Shown here piece by piece: positions 54,343 through 63,463 of a stretch of 64,000 nt of DNA. The stretch is from contig NZ_BNEB01000002.1 in assembly GCF_016860545.1 (NCBI RefSeq), positions 1,488,001-1,552,000 on the forward strand, in the 5' to 3' direction. Position 1 is the first letter of the stretch. Each line of letters starts with the position of its first letter. Under the pieces are notes generated by a model. That model did not search any database. It saw only the letters and a program-made list of their open reading frames with translations, and was not told where the DNA came from. The position numbers and the translations under genes are program-made. This stretch comes from Streptomyces asoensis. Its GTDB lineage: Bacteria; Actinomycetota; Actinomycetes; Streptomycetales; Streptomycetaceae.

Positions 54343-54741
54343 GTGCCACGGTCCGAACGCTCACCCCTGCTGCTGGCGGGACTGCTGGCCGGCATGGGCG
54401 CAGCCCACTTCGCCGTCCCGCGCCCGTTCGACGCGATCGTCCCGCGCACGCTGCCCGGCTCCCCCCGGACCTGGACGCACGCCAGCGGCGTCGCCGAGCT
54501 GGTGCTGGCGGCCGGAGTGGCCCTGCCCCGCACCCGCAAGACGGCCGCGCTGGCCACGGCCGCGCTCTTCGTCGGCGTCTTCCCCGCGAACGTCAAGATG
54601 GCGTGGGACTGGCGGCACCGCCCCGCCCCGCTCAAGGCCGCCGCCGTCGCCCGGCTGCCCTTCCAGGTGCCCCTGGTGATGTGGGCCCGCAGCGTCGCCG
54701 AGGGCGCCCGCACCGCGACCACCGCGGAGGGACGGTCGTGA
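54343..54741 (+). CDS. Small DoxX-like membrane protein
   Basis: A 132-aa protein with four hydrophobic segments (LLLAGLLAGMGAAHF; ASGVAELVLAAGVALP; TAALATAALFVGVFPANV; PFQVPLVMWA). The layout fits a DoxX/DUF-type four-helix membrane protein, linked in some bacteria to thiol and redox stress. The GTG start at 54343 has AGAGGAGGAA upstream. Its stop overlaps the peroxiredoxin start (GTGA), which supports a redox role by context. Confidence 0.75.
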   Translation: MPRSERSPLLLAGLLAGMGAAHFAVPRPFDAIVPRTLPGSPRTWTHASGVAELVLAAGVALPRTRKTAALATAALFVGVFPANVKMAWDWRHRPAPLKAAAVARLPFQVPLVMWARSVAEGARTATTAEGRS

Positions 54742-55205
54742 CCAGGATCCTGACAGCCGGTGACCTCGTCGAGGACTTCTCGCTGCCGGACGAGACGGGC
54801 ACGGTCCGCAGCCTCACGGAGCTGCTCGCGGACGGGCCGGTGGTCCTCTTCTTCTACCCCGCCGCCCTGACCGGGGGCTGCACGGCCGAGGCCTGTCACT
54901 TCCGTGACCTGGCGGCCGAGTTCGCCGCCGTGGGCGCCCGCCCGGTCGGGATCAGCGGGGACTCCGTCGACCGCCAGCAGGAATTCACCGGAAAGCACGT
55001 GCTCGGCATGCCGCTCCTGTCGGACGTCGACGGATCGGTGCGGGAGCGCTTCGGCGTGAAGCGCGGCTTCTCGCTGGCGCCCACCAAGCGGGTCACCTTC
55101 GTCATCGGGCAGGACCGCACCGTCTGGGAGGTCGTGCGCAGCGAGCTGCGGATGAACACGCACGCCGACCGTGCCCTCGAGGTGCTGCGCGCCCGCGGCG
55201 CCTGA
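54738..55205 (+). CDS. Peroxiredoxin, AhpC/TSA-Bcp type
   Basis: A 155-aa thiol peroxidase. The peroxidatic Cys lies in FFYPAALTGGCTAEACHF, with a second Cys five residues on, as in Bcp-type atypical 2-Cys enzymes. The start LTAGDLVEDFSLPDETG and the FVIGQDRTVWEV strand are typical. It reduces peroxides with a thiol donor. The usual Thr of the PxxxTxxC motif is present as TGGC. It is translationally coupled to the DoxX-like gene. Confidence 0.9.
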   Translation: MTRILTAGDLVEDFSLPDETGTVRSLTELLADGPVVLFFYPAALTGGCTAEACHFRDLAAEFAAVGARPVGISGDSVDRQQEFTGKHVLGMPLLSDVDGSVRERFGVKRGFSLAPTKRVTFVIGQDRTVWEVVRSELRMNTHADRALEVLRARGA

Positions 55206-55253
55206 CCCGCGCCCGGGCGCCCCGGCCGGACGGCCGGGCTCCCGGCGCGGTTG

Positions 55254-57737
55254 ATGCGCCGGGACAAAGGGACCATTCTGGACGACATGGAGCATGTCGT
55301 CGCTGCGGCGGTCATCGATGCGCGTGGCGTCGTGACGGGCTGGAGCGAGGGCGCCCGACTGCTGACGGGCCGCTCGGCCGAGGAGACCGTCGGGCGCGCC
55401 GCCGCCGAGCTGCTCGCCGAGGACCCGCCCGGGCGCGGGGACGGCGAGTGGAGCGGTCCCGTCGTGGTGCGTCACCGTGACGGCCGGCCCGTACCCCTCG
55501 TCGTGACGGCCCACCCTGTGCTCGACGCGGACGCCCGGCCCGCCGGCCACACCCTCACCGCGCGGCCGGCCGATGCCGTACCTGCGCCCGAGGCCGCACG
55601 GCCTCCCGGCACCGCGGCCCCGCACGGCACCGCGGCCCCGCACGGCACCGCGGCCCCGCACGGCACCGCGGCCCCGCCCGGCGCCGTGGAGCCGACGCTG
55701 GCCGGGCGGGCGTTCCAGCAGGCCTCCATGGCGATGTCCGTCTTCGACCCCGGCCAGCGCTACCTGCGGCTCAACGAGATCGCCTGCAAGGTCATGGGCG
55801 TCTCCGAGGACGTCCTGCTCGGCCGGCACTTCCCCGAGACCGTGGAGGACGCCGAGCACAGCAGGGGCTTCGAACGGCAGCTGCGCCAGGTCGCCGAGAC
55901 CGGTCGCCCCACGCGCTACGAGAGCTTCACCGGAGCACCGGCCCTCAACCGCGAACACGCCTGGACCACCGAGATGTGGCCGGTGCGCGACGACCGGGGA
56001 ACGGTGACCGGCGTGGCCCTCGCGGCCTTCGACAGCACGGAGCAGTACCTGGCCCGCCGACGACTGACCCTGCTGAACGAGGCCGCGGCGTCCATCGGCA
56101 CCACCCTCGACGTGGTGCGCACCGCCGAGGAGGTTATCGCGCTCCTCGTGCCCAGGTTCGCCGACTTCGCCAGCGTGGACCTGCTGGACTGGGTCCTGGG
56201 GGCCGACGAGCCGCCACCCGTCCCGGACGGCGAGGTCGTGCTGCGCCGGGTCGCCCACGGCTCCGCCCACGAAGGCACCCCCGAGGCGGCGGTCCGTCTC
56301 GGCGAGACCGACGTCCACCCGCCCTTCAGCCCGCCCGCCCGCGCCCTGCGCGAGGGGCGCGCCGTCCGCATCCAGGCGGGCGAACCCGATTTCATGCGCT
56401 GGCTCGGCGAGCGCAACGCGCGCGCTCCCGAGGGCCGCCGCTTCCGCACCGGGGTCCACTCGGTGATCTCGGTGCCCCTGCGGGCCCGGGGCACCACCCT
56501 GGGCGTCCTGGTCGGCGTCCGTATCGCTCACCCCGACGACTACGAGGCCGACGACGCCGTCTTCGCCGAGGAACTGGCCAGCCGGGCCGCCGTCTGCGTC
56601 GACAACGCCCGCCGCTTCGCCCGGGAACGCACCACCGCCCTCACCCTCCAGCACAGCCTGCTGCCCCGCGGCCTGCCCGGACAGGCCGCCGTCGAGGTCG
56701 CCCACCGCTATCTGCCCAGCGGCTCCACCGCGGGCATCGGCGGCGACTGGTTCGACGTCATCCCGCTCTCCGGAAGCCGGGTCGCCCTCGTCGTCGGCGA
56801 CGTCGTCGGACACGGCATCCCCTCCACGGCCACCATGGGGCGGCTCTGCATGGCCGTGCGCACCCTCGCCGACGTGGACCTGCCGCCCGACGAACTCCTC
56901 ACCCACCTCGACGACCTCGTCACCCATCTCGCGGCCTACGACAACGCGGGCGAGGACGTCGCCGAGCTCGGCGCCACCTGCCTCTACGCCGTCTACGACC
57001 CCGTCGGCCGCCGCCTCACCCTCGCCGCCGCCGGACACCCGGCACCCGCCCTCGTCCTGCCCGACGGCACCGCGCAGCTGGTCCGCATGACCCCCGGACC
57101 ACCGCTCGGCGTCGGCGGCCTCCCCTTCGAGGCGGTCACCCTGGACCTCCCCGAGGGCGCGGTCGTCGCCCTCTACACGGACGGCCTGATCGAGGACCGC
57201 GACCGTGACGTCGACCGCGCCACCGGCGAACTGTGCAGCGCGCTGACCGCACCGGCCGCCACCCTCGACGCCCTCTGCGACGGCGTGCTCAAGGCGGTCC
57301 TGCCGGACGAGCCGAGCGACGACGTGGCCCTGCTGCTCGCCCGCACCCGGGTGCTGGGCGCGGACCGGGTCGCGACCTGGGACATCGAGCCGGACCCCGC
57401 CCACGTCGCCGTCACCCGCCAGGCGGCGACCGAGCAGCTGACCGCGTGGGGCCTGGAGGAGGCGGCCTTCGTCACCGAACTCGTCGTCAGCGAACTCGTC
57501 ACCAACGCCATCCGCTACGGCGCGCCGCCCATCCAGCTCCGCCTCATCCGTGACCGGAACCTCATATGCGAGGTGTCGGACGGCAGTTCCACCTCGCCCC
57601 ATCTGCGCCGCGCCCACGCCTTCGACGAGGGCGGCCGCGGCCTGCTGCTGGTCGCGCAGCTCACGCAGCGCTGGGGCAGCAGGCAGACGGACCGGGGCAA
57701 GACGATCTGGGCGGAGCAGACGCTCGACTCCGCGTGA
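55254..57737 (+). CDS. PAS-PAS-GAF-SpoIIE-HATPase regulator
   Basis: An 827-aa five-domain signalling protein. PAS-like domains lie at about 5-110 and 150-270, and a GAF domain at about 275-450. The SpoIIE phosphatase (about 465-690) shows IGGDWFDVIPL, LVVGDVVGHGIPST and VALYTDGLIE. The C-terminal GHKL domain (about 700-815) has VVSELVTNAIRYG and GGRGLLLVAQL. It joins phosphatase and anti-sigma kinase activities in one chain. A four-fold TAAPHG linker lies at about 119-142. ATG at 55254 is likely; ATG at 55287 is an alternative, and no clear ribosome site exists for either. Confidence 0.88.
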   Translation: MRRDKGTILDDMEHVVAAAVIDARGVVTGWSEGARLLTGRSAEETVGRAAAELLAEDPPGRGDGEWSGPVVVRHRDGRPVPLVVTAHPVLDADARPAGHTLTARPADAVPAPEAARPPGTAAPHGTAAPHGTAAPHGTAAPPGAVEPTLAGRAFQQASMAMSVFDPGQRYLRLNEIACKVMGVSEDVLLGRHFPETVEDAEHSRGFERQLRQVAETGRPTRYESFTGAPALNREHAWTTEMWPVRDDRGTVTGVALAAFDSTEQYLARRRLTLLNEAAASIGTTLDVVRTAEEVIALLVPRFADFASVDLLDWVLGADEPPPVPDGEVVLRRVAHGSAHEGTPEAAVRLGETDVHPPFSPPARALREGRAVRIQAGEPDFMRWLGERNARAPEGRRFRTGVHSVISVPLRARGTTLGVLVGVRIAHPDDYEADDAVFAEELASRAAVCVDNARRFARERTTALTLQHSLLPRGLPGQAAVEVAHRYLPSGSTAGIGGDWFDVIPLSGSRVALVVGDVVGHGIPSTATMGRLCMAVRTLADVDLPPDELLTHLDDLVTHLAAYDNAGEDVAELGATCLYAVYDPVGRRLTLAAAGHPAPALVLPDGTAQLVRMTPGPPLGVGGLPFEAVTLDLPEGAVVALYTDGLIEDRDRDVDRATGELCSALTAPAATLDALCDGVLKAVLPDEPSDDVALLLARTRVLGADRVATWDIEPDPAHVAVTRQAATEQLTAWGLEEAAFVTELVVSELVTNAIRYGAPPIQLRLIRDRNLICEVSDGSSTSPHLRRAHAFDEGGRGLLLVAQLTQRWGSRQTDRGKTIWAEQTLDSA
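55608..55679 (+). repeat. 18-bp in-frame repeat, four units
   Basis: Four copies of GGCACCGCGGCCCCGCAC (the last ends CCC) encode GTAAPH repeats between the two PAS-like domains. Copy number may vary by slippage. Confidence 0.9.
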
Positions 57738-57762
57738 CCACGCGCACGACCACCCGCACGGG

Positions 57763-57782
57763 TGAGCGGGCCCGGCCGCTCA
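57763..57782. terminator. Bidirectional hairpin between convergent genes
   Basis: TGAGCGG and CCGCTCA flank a 6-nt loop. It lies 25 nt after the SpoIIE stop and overlaps the aldo/keto reductase stop codon on the minus strand. Confidence 0.55.
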
Positions 57783-58610
57783 GAACTCCTCGTGCACCTC
57801 GGGGTCGCCGCCCAGCCGCCGGTGCGGGCGCTGCGCGATCGCCGCCAGCTGCGCCGGTCCGAGCTCGAAGCCGAAGAGGTCGAGGTTGGCGCGCTGCCGC
57901 TCCGGGCTGGAGGACTTCGGGATGGGGACCGCGCCGAGCTGGACGTGCCAGCGCAGCACGACCTGGCCGGGTGTCACGCCCAGCGACTCGGCGACGGAGA
58001 CGACGACCGGGTCCTCCAGGAGCGCCGAACCGCGGCCCAGCGGGCTCCAGCTCTCCGTGCGGATGCCCTTGGCCTCGTGGAAGGCGCGCAGCCCGTCCTG
58101 CGGGAAGAGCGGATGCAGCTCGATCTGGTTGACGCAGGGCAGCACCCCGGTCTCCTTCTCCAGCCGTTCGATGTGCGCGGCGGTGAAGTTGGAGACGCCG
58201 ATCGACCGGACCAGTCCGTCCTCGCGCAGCTTGATCATGGCCCGCCACGAGTCGACGAACCGGTCGACCCGGGGGAGCGGCCAGTGGATCAGGTACAGGT
58301 CCACGTAGTCCAGGCCGAGCCGCCGACGGGACTCCTCGAAGGAGGCGAGGGTCTCGTCGTGCCCGTGGTGGCGGCCGGGGAGCTTCGTGGTGACCACGAT
58401 CTCCTCGCGGGCCACCCCGGACCGGGCCACGCCCCGTCCGACCCCGGTCTCGTTGCGGTAGTTCGTCGCCGTGTCCACGAGCCGGTAGCCCAGACCGAGC
58501 GCCTCGGCGACGGCCCGCTCCGCCTCGGCGTCGTCCATCGGCCAGGTGCCCAGCCCCACGGCCGGGAGCCTCGTACCGTCGTTGAGCGTGTGCTCCGGGA
58601 TGTTGCTCAC
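57780..58610 (-). CDS. Aldo/keto reductase
   Basis: A 276-aa NADPH-dependent TIM-barrel reductase. Motifs are GLGTWPMDDAEAERAVAEAL, the catalytic Tyr region VDTATNYRNETGVGRGV, LDYVDLYLIHWPLPR, IGVSNFTAAHIERL and the NADPH-binding VPIPKSSSPERQ. The catalytic Asp and Tyr are visible; Lys is in TTKLPGRHHG. The GTG start at 58610 has AGGAAAGG 8 nt upstream. It is divergent from the dioxygenase at 58802. Confidence 0.92.
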   Translation of the reverse strand: MSNIPEHTLNDGTRLPAVGLGTWPMDDAEAERAVAEALGLGYRLVDTATNYRNETGVGRGVARSGVAREEIVVTTKLPGRHHGHDETLASFEESRRRLGLDYVDLYLIHWPLPRVDRFVDSWRAMIKLREDGLVRSIGVSNFTAAHIERLEKETGVLPCVNQIELHPLFPQDGLRAFHEAKGIRTESWSPLGRGSALLEDPVVVSVAESLGVTPGQVVLRWHVQLGAVPIPKSSSPERQRANLDLFGFELGPAQLAAIAQRPHRRLGGDPEVHEEF

Positions 58611-58665
58611 CAGGGGGACCTTTCCTCGACCGTGTCGTCCCTCCAGCCTCACCGATGATCCGGCG

Positions 58666-58701
58666 GGCGGACAACCGGACGCCGCGCACGGCGTGTCCGC
58701 C
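58666..58701. promoter_or_regulatory. Inverted repeat in divergent region
   Basis: GGCGGACA (58666-58673) and TGTCCGCC (58694-58701) are perfect inverted repeats 20 nt apart, between the aldo/keto reductase and dioxygenase genes. This may be an operator or a hairpin. Confidence 0.3.
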
Positions 58702-58801
58702 GCGGCCGGGGGCGGCCGGGGCACTGTCGCCAGGCCGCCGATTCGCTGTCACGATCTTCGGGAGCGGTGACGGCCGACGGGTGAGGACGAGCGGAGCACG
58801 C

Positions 58802-59797
58802 ATGACGACGGACAGCCGGGCGACCCCCTTCGACGATCCGGCGGCCGAGAAGGCCGCCCGGGCGGCCGGGGTCGAGGTGAAACCGGTCGCCGGACACACC
58901 GGCGCCGAGATCGGGGGCGTCGACCTCGCGGCCGGGCTCGACGACGCCCAGGTCGCCGTGATCAGGGCGGCGGTGCTGCGCTGGAAGGTGGTCTTCTTCC
59001 GGGAGCAGCACCTGGACCACGCCGGACACGTGGCGTTCGCGCGCCGGTTCGGCGAACCGGTCGTCCTGCGCAGGCGCGGCAGCGCCTCACCGCCCGACTT
59101 CCCCGAGGTCGAGACGACCGCCGACCGGCTCGAACTGGGCGGGAGGTTCGGCATGGAGCACGAGGAGTGGCTGCGCCGCCGCCGGCACACCCTGCTGCGC
59201 GGCTGGCACTGCGACCACGGCGCCCGGGTCGACCCGCCCGCCGCGACGATCCTGCGCGCCGAGACGGTGCCGCCCTACGGCGGCGACACGACGTGGTCCA
59301 ACCTGGCCGCCGCCCACGCCGGACTCTCCGCACCCCTGCGGGAGTTCCTGGCCGGGCTGCGCGCCGAGCACCGGCTGGGCGTCGGCTACCAGCCCCGCCC
59401 GGGCGACGACGCGTACGTCCGGCACCTCCTCGACCACCAGGTCGCCTCGGTGCACCCCCTGGTCCGGGTGCACCCCGAGACGGGCGAGCGGGTGCTGTAC
59501 GTCAACGGCTACTACCTGGAGCAGATCACCGACCTCTCCCGCGCGGAGAGCCGGGCGATCCTGGACATGCTGCTGGAGGAGGCGACCCGCCCCGAGTACA
59601 CGGTCCGTTTCCGCTGGGAGCCCGGCAGCGTGGCCTTCTGGGACAACCGGGCCACCATCCACCTCGCCCCCGCCGACAGCGCGCACCTGGGCTTCCCGCG
59701 CACCATGCACCGGGTGATGATCGGCGGTGAGGTACCCGTCGGGGCGGACGGCAGGCCGTCCGAGCCGGTGACGGGCACCGAGGCGGGCCGCTGGTGA
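58802..59797 (+). CDS. TauD/TfdA-family 2-oxoglutarate dioxygenase
   Basis: A 331-aa Fe(II)/2-oxoglutarate oxygenase. The iron triad is visible: GWHCDHG (His-x-Asp) and the distal His in WDNRATIHLAP. The 2-oxoglutarate Arg lies in FPRTMHRVMIGG. The start (VKPVAGHTGAEIGGVDL) is typical of TauD-like enzymes. Substrates may be sulfonates, sulfates or other small molecules. ATG at 58802 follows GACGAGCGGAGCACGC. It converges on a flavin monooxygenase gene with a 6-nt gap. Confidence 0.9.
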   Translation: MTTDSRATPFDDPAAEKAARAAGVEVKPVAGHTGAEIGGVDLAAGLDDAQVAVIRAAVLRWKVVFFREQHLDHAGHVAFARRFGEPVVLRRRGSASPPDFPEVETTADRLELGGRFGMEHEEWLRRRRHTLLRGWHCDHGARVDPPAATILRAETVPPYGGDTTWSNLAAAHAGLSAPLREFLAGLRAEHRLGVGYQPRPGDDAYVRHLLDHQVASVHPLVRVHPETGERVLYVNGYYLEQITDLSRAESRAILDMLLEEATRPEYTVRFRWEPGSVAFWDNRATIHLAPADSAHLGFPRTMHRVMIGGEVPVGADGRPSEPVTGTEAGRW

Positions 59798-59803
59798 GGA
59801 TCC

Positions 59804-60853
59804 TCAGGCCGGGTCGGCGCCGGGCCGCCAGCCCAGCGCCGGACCCAGCTTCGTCGCCGTGTCGGTGAGGATCTGCACGTAGTCCTCGTGCTCGAAGGTG
59901 AACGGCAGGGCGAAGGCGACCTCGTCGATCTCGCGGAACGCGGCGTGCGCGTGCAGGCGTTCGGCGATCTCCTGCGACGTGCCGACCAGGTCCGGGGCGA
60001 AGAGCAGCCGGGCCGGCCCCTGCGGCGACGTCGTGCGGGGCAGCCGCTTCGCCGCGAACTCCTCGTACTTCGCGCGCTGTGCGGGCGAGGCGGAGTCGGT
60101 CGGGACGACCACCAGGCCCTGCGAGACACGGGCCGCCTCGCCGTCGGGGTGGGCGGCCCGGAAGGCGCGGACGTGGGAGAGCTGGATGTCGGCGAAGTCC
60201 CTTGTGTCGTCCGGGCCTTCGGCCTTGACGACACTGCTGGTGAGGAAGTTCATGCCGTGCTCCCCGGCCCACCGCGCCGAGCCGGTGCTGCCCCCGCCGT
60301 ACCAGAGACGGCGGCCCAGGCCGGGGGAGTGCGGCTGCACCCGGTCGGAGAACACCTCGAACCCCTCGACCCCGCTGAAGTCGGTGGCCGGCTTGCCTCG
60401 CACCAGGTCCAGCAGCCGCCGCACCCGCTCGTAGCCGAAGTCCTCGGCGTCCGCGCTGTCCGGGTAGAGGGCCTCCTTGACCTGCTCGTAGTGCATCGGC
60501 GGGCCGACGCTCACCCCCGGGTTGAGCCGGCCCCCGGACAGGATGTCCACGGTGGCCAGGTCCTCGGCGAGACGCAGCGGGTTCTCCCAGCCCATCGGGA
60601 CGACCGCGGTGCCGAGCTCGATGCGCCGGGTGCGCTGCGAGGCGGCCGCCAGCACGGCGACGGGGGAGGAGATGCCGTACTGGAGGTGGCGGTGGCGCAC
60701 CCACGCGCTGTCGAAGCCGAGCCGCTCGCCCAGCTCGATGATCTCCAGTGTGGTCTCGTGCCCCCGGCCCGGGTCGTCCCCGTCGAACAGCCCGATGGTG
60801 AGGAACCCCAGTTTGCGCAGGGGGCGTGAGGTCGACGGCAAGGGTTCCTCCAT
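59804..60853 (-). CDS. LLM-class flavin-dependent monooxygenase
   Basis: A 349-aa luciferase-like TIM-barrel oxidoreductase that would use FMNH2 supplied by a separate reductase. Motifs are GFLTIGLFDGDDPGRGHETTLEIIELGERLGFDSAWVRHRH, LGTAVVPMGWENPLRLAEDLATVD and GGRLNPGVSVGP. It is the usual SsuD/LadA-like fold but the substrate is not evident. ATG at 60853. Its location tail to tail with the TauD-type enzyme suggests a sulfur-scavenging pair, which is speculative. Confidence 0.88.
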   Translation of the reverse strand: MEEPLPSTSRPLRKLGFLTIGLFDGDDPGRGHETTLEIIELGERLGFDSAWVRHRHLQYGISSPVAVLAAASQRTRRIELGTAVVPMGWENPLRLAEDLATVDILSGGRLNPGVSVGPPMHYEQVKEALYPDSADAEDFGYERVRRLLDLVRGKPATDFSGVEGFEVFSDRVQPHSPGLGRRLWYGGGSTGSARWAGEHGMNFLTSSVVKAEGPDDTRDFADIQLSHVRAFRAAHPDGEAARVSQGLVVVPTDSASPAQRAKYEEFAAKRLPRTTSPQGPARLLFAPDLVGTSQEIAERLHAHAAFREIDEVAFALPFTFEHEDYVQILTDTATKLGPALGWRPGADPA

Positions 60854-60908
60854 CGTTCGACGGCCCTACGGCCGTGCGGCGGTTCTCCGGTGATTGTGGC
60901 ACCGGTCC

Positions 60909-62414
60909 TCAGCCCAGCGGGATCACGACCTCGTCCTCGACCGGCGGGTTCAGTTCCTGCGCGCGGTTCCCGGTGGCCGCGAAGCAGCGCAGCCGGACCG
61001 ACTCCGGGGTGACGTCCAGCCGCAGGAAGCTCTTGAAGAACGGCGGGCTGTACGTCGCCGAGCTCGGAGAGAAGAGCTGGGTGTAGATCTTGCGCACCGG
61101 CAGCCGCAGCCGCCTGCGGCGCTCCGGACGGCTCCCGGTGCCCAGCAGACCGGCCAGCAGACGGATCCGCCGGGTCACCCGCACCTGCGGGCCCGGCGCG
61201 CGGGTCGGCGGGATGCCCAGCCGTTCGGCGACGACGGCCTGGGCCTCGGCCTCCGTCAGGGCGAAGAAGCGCCGCAGCCGCAACCGGCGCCCGTAGAGCC
61301 GGCTGTAGAAGGCCAGGGAGTCGCCGCGCAGCGGATAGCAGCGGAAGTCGCGCTCGGTGACGCCGGCGACGGACACCCGGGGAATGGTGTGCGTGGCGTG
61401 CATGAAGGCGCCCCCGCCGCCCGAGACGACGTACTGGAGCGTCCGCCCGTCCGCCAGACGCACCGGATAGCGCTGGTAGTTGTGGATGTCGCCGCCTATC
61501 GCCGCGACGTAGTGGTGCTCGGGCGCGGTCACGATGTCGTCGACGGTGCCGCCCCCTTCGACGGGGCACGGGTGGTGTTCGCCGTCGACGTAGAGGGGGG
61601 AACCGGTGACGAGGATCTTCGGGCGCGGCCCGCGGGACACCTCGCGGAGCCAGGCGCCCTGTTCGGCGTCGAGGGTGCCGAGCAGTCCGGTGTCGATGCC
61701 TATGATCCGCACCGGTCCGGCGTCGATCGCCCAGTACGGCCCGGGCTGCACGGCCCGTTGCCCCGCCGCGGACCTCAACTCGCCCGCCTCCCGCAGGCGG
61801 AGGCCGTCGTGGGCGCGGCGCCGGTGCCAGAGCAGCGCCCGCAGCCGGGCGCGGCTGAACAGGCGCGGCGCGGGCTCGGTGGGCAGCGGCGGGGCGTCCG
61901 CGCAGAAGACCCGCATGAACGCGCCGAGGTCCTCGTACCAGTCGTGGTTGCCCGGTATCGCGTAGAAGGGCGCCGGGTAGTCGCGGTAGGGGCGGAAGAA
62001 CTTGGTGCCGTAGTCGTCGGCGCTGCCCACCGGGTAGATCACGTCACTGGCGAGGACGGCGAAGGACGTGCCCTGACTGGCCCTCAGGAAGCCGGGGACG
62101 ACGGCGTACTGGGGATCGTCGCCCTCTCCCGTGTCGCCGATGACCATGAAGGAGAAACTGTCGGGGTCCGCGCGCCGGATCACCTTGTCGGCGGGCGCGC
62201 CGGCCGCCGCCTGCTGCGCCACCAGACGGGAGCGGGTGCGGCCCGTCGGATCCCCGAACCACGACGCCAGCACGCCGTTGCGGGCCGCCCACAGCATCCT
62301 GGGGTCCAGCCACGAGATCTTCTGGGTCCGGTCCGGCATGAGGCGCCGGTACGTGCCCCGTTCGGCGCCCGACCAGCCGGCGCCTTCGGCGGTATCGCGT
62401 GAGGAGTCAGACAC
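60909..62414 (-). CDS. Metallophosphoesterase
   Basis: A 501-aa protein of the calcineurin-like phosphoesterase superfamily. Metal motifs are MVIGDTGEGDD, LASDVIYPVG, IPGNHDWYED and a distal IGGDIHNYQRYP. The usual metal-site GD-H-N residues are present. The C-terminal 150 residues form an Arg-rich domain with a final beta segment. It may act on nucleotides or phospholipid-linked substrates. The start is uncertain: GTG at 62414 was chosen, GTG at 62438 is the alternative, and neither has a good ribosome site. Confidence 0.85.
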   Translation of the reverse strand: MSDSSRDTAEGAGWSGAERGTYRRLMPDRTQKISWLDPRMLWAARNGVLASWFGDPTGRTRSRLVAQQAAAGAPADKVIRRADPDSFSFMVIGDTGEGDDPQYAVVPGFLRASQGTSFAVLASDVIYPVGSADDYGTKFFRPYRDYPAPFYAIPGNHDWYEDLGAFMRVFCADAPPLPTEPAPRLFSRARLRALLWHRRRAHDGLRLREAGELRSAAGQRAVQPGPYWAIDAGPVRIIGIDTGLLGTLDAEQGAWLREVSRGPRPKILVTGSPLYVDGEHHPCPVEGGGTVDDIVTAPEHHYVAAIGGDIHNYQRYPVRLADGRTLQYVVSGGGGAFMHATHTIPRVSVAGVTERDFRCYPLRGDSLAFYSRLYGRRLRLRRFFALTEAEAQAVVAERLGIPPTRAPGPQVRVTRRIRLLAGLLGTGSRPERRRRLRLPVRKIYTQLFSPSSATYSPPFFKSFLRLDVTPESVRLRCFAATGNRAQELNPPVEDEVVIPLG

Positions 62415-62545
62415 CGGTGCACCGTAGCAATGATCCACAGTCCGTCAGAACCCGTACCGCCGAGTTCATGCACCGTCATCTAATGCCCTTGACGGCGCCC
62501 GTCCCGCGGCCTGGCGCCGCGCCGCCCCCTCGCCCCGACACCTGC

Positions 62546-63463
62546 TCACGCCCCGCCGGGTGGCGCTCCTGCGTCCGCCGGGGCGGTCCACGGGCGCCGG
62601 TCGCAGGCATGCGGATGTCCGCCGTCGGGGTCCGTCCCCCAGAAGAAGACCTCGGTGCCCGGCCCGCGTGCGGAGAAGAGGCCGGTCGCGGACGCCTCCC
62701 GCAGGAGCCTGCGCAGGTCCGCCTCGAACGCGGCGCGGCGCGGGCCGAAGAGGTGCGGAGCCGAGAACGACATCGAGAACACCTCCGCGACGACGTCGTC
62801 CGGCGTGCGCCGCAGCAGCTGTCCACCGGGAACGACGAGCCGCCGCGGACCGGTGAACCCGGCCCGGGCGAGCACCGCGGCCTCGCCGCCGGGTGTTCCC
62901 TCCGGCAGCACGCCCCGGCCCGCCCGGCGGACGGGCCCCAGGTAGCGCGTGACCAGGTCCCGGATCGCCGCACCGGGCACCTCCGGGTACGGGAGCGCGC
63001 CCGCCGCGGGAGTCCCGGTCCTGAGATCCGAGACGTGCACCAGCGTCCCGCCGGGCCCGAGCAGGTCCCGGGTGGCCGCCGCCACCCGTGCACGGTCCAT
63101 CCAGTGGAAGGACTGGCCGAAGGTCGCGACGTCGAACGTCCCCAGATCCGGGGGCAGTTCCTCGGCGCGGGCCCGAACCCACCGGACCCTCGCCCCCGTT
63201 CTGCGCGCCGCGGCCTCCCGTCCGGCCTCGGCGAGCATGTCCGCGTCCGGGTCGACCCCGACGACCTCGGCGAACAGCGGGGCCAGGTCCAGGGCGAGGA
63301 TCCCCGGCCCGCAGCCCATGTCGACGAGGCGCCCGCGCCCGTCGGGACGCAGGACGCGGGCGAGCGCCTCCGCCAGTCCCGGGGCGTAGGGGAGCCGGCC
63401 GCGCCGGTAGTGGGCGGCGGTGCCCGCGAACAGCGTCTCGTCCCACTCCCACCCGTCCGCCAC
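62546..63463 (-). CDS. Class I SAM-dependent methyltransferase
   Basis: A 305-aa methyltransferase. Motif I is LVDMGCGPGILALDLAP, the second strand acid is in VVGVDPDADMLAEA, and FDVATFGQSFHWMDR is the catalytic-region motif often seen in ubiE/menaquinone-like and unassigned methyltransferases. The acceptor is unknown. GTG at 63463 has GGAGGCGG about 9 nt upstream; the frame continues to 63793 without motif support. Confidence 0.85.
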   Translation of the reverse strand: MADGWEWDETLFAGTAAHYRRGRLPYAPGLAEALARVLRPDGRGRLVDMGCGPGILALDLAPLFAEVVGVDPDADMLAEAGREAAARRTGARVRWVRARAEELPPDLGTFDVATFGQSFHWMDRARVAAATRDLLGPGGTLVHVSDLRTGTPAAGALPYPEVPGAAIRDLVTRYLGPVRRAGRGVLPEGTPGGEAAVLARAGFTGPRRLVVPGGQLLRRTPDDVVAEVFSMSFSAPHLFGPRRAAFEADLRRLLREASATGLFSARGPGTEVFFWGTDPDGGHPHACDRRPWTAPADAGAPPGGA

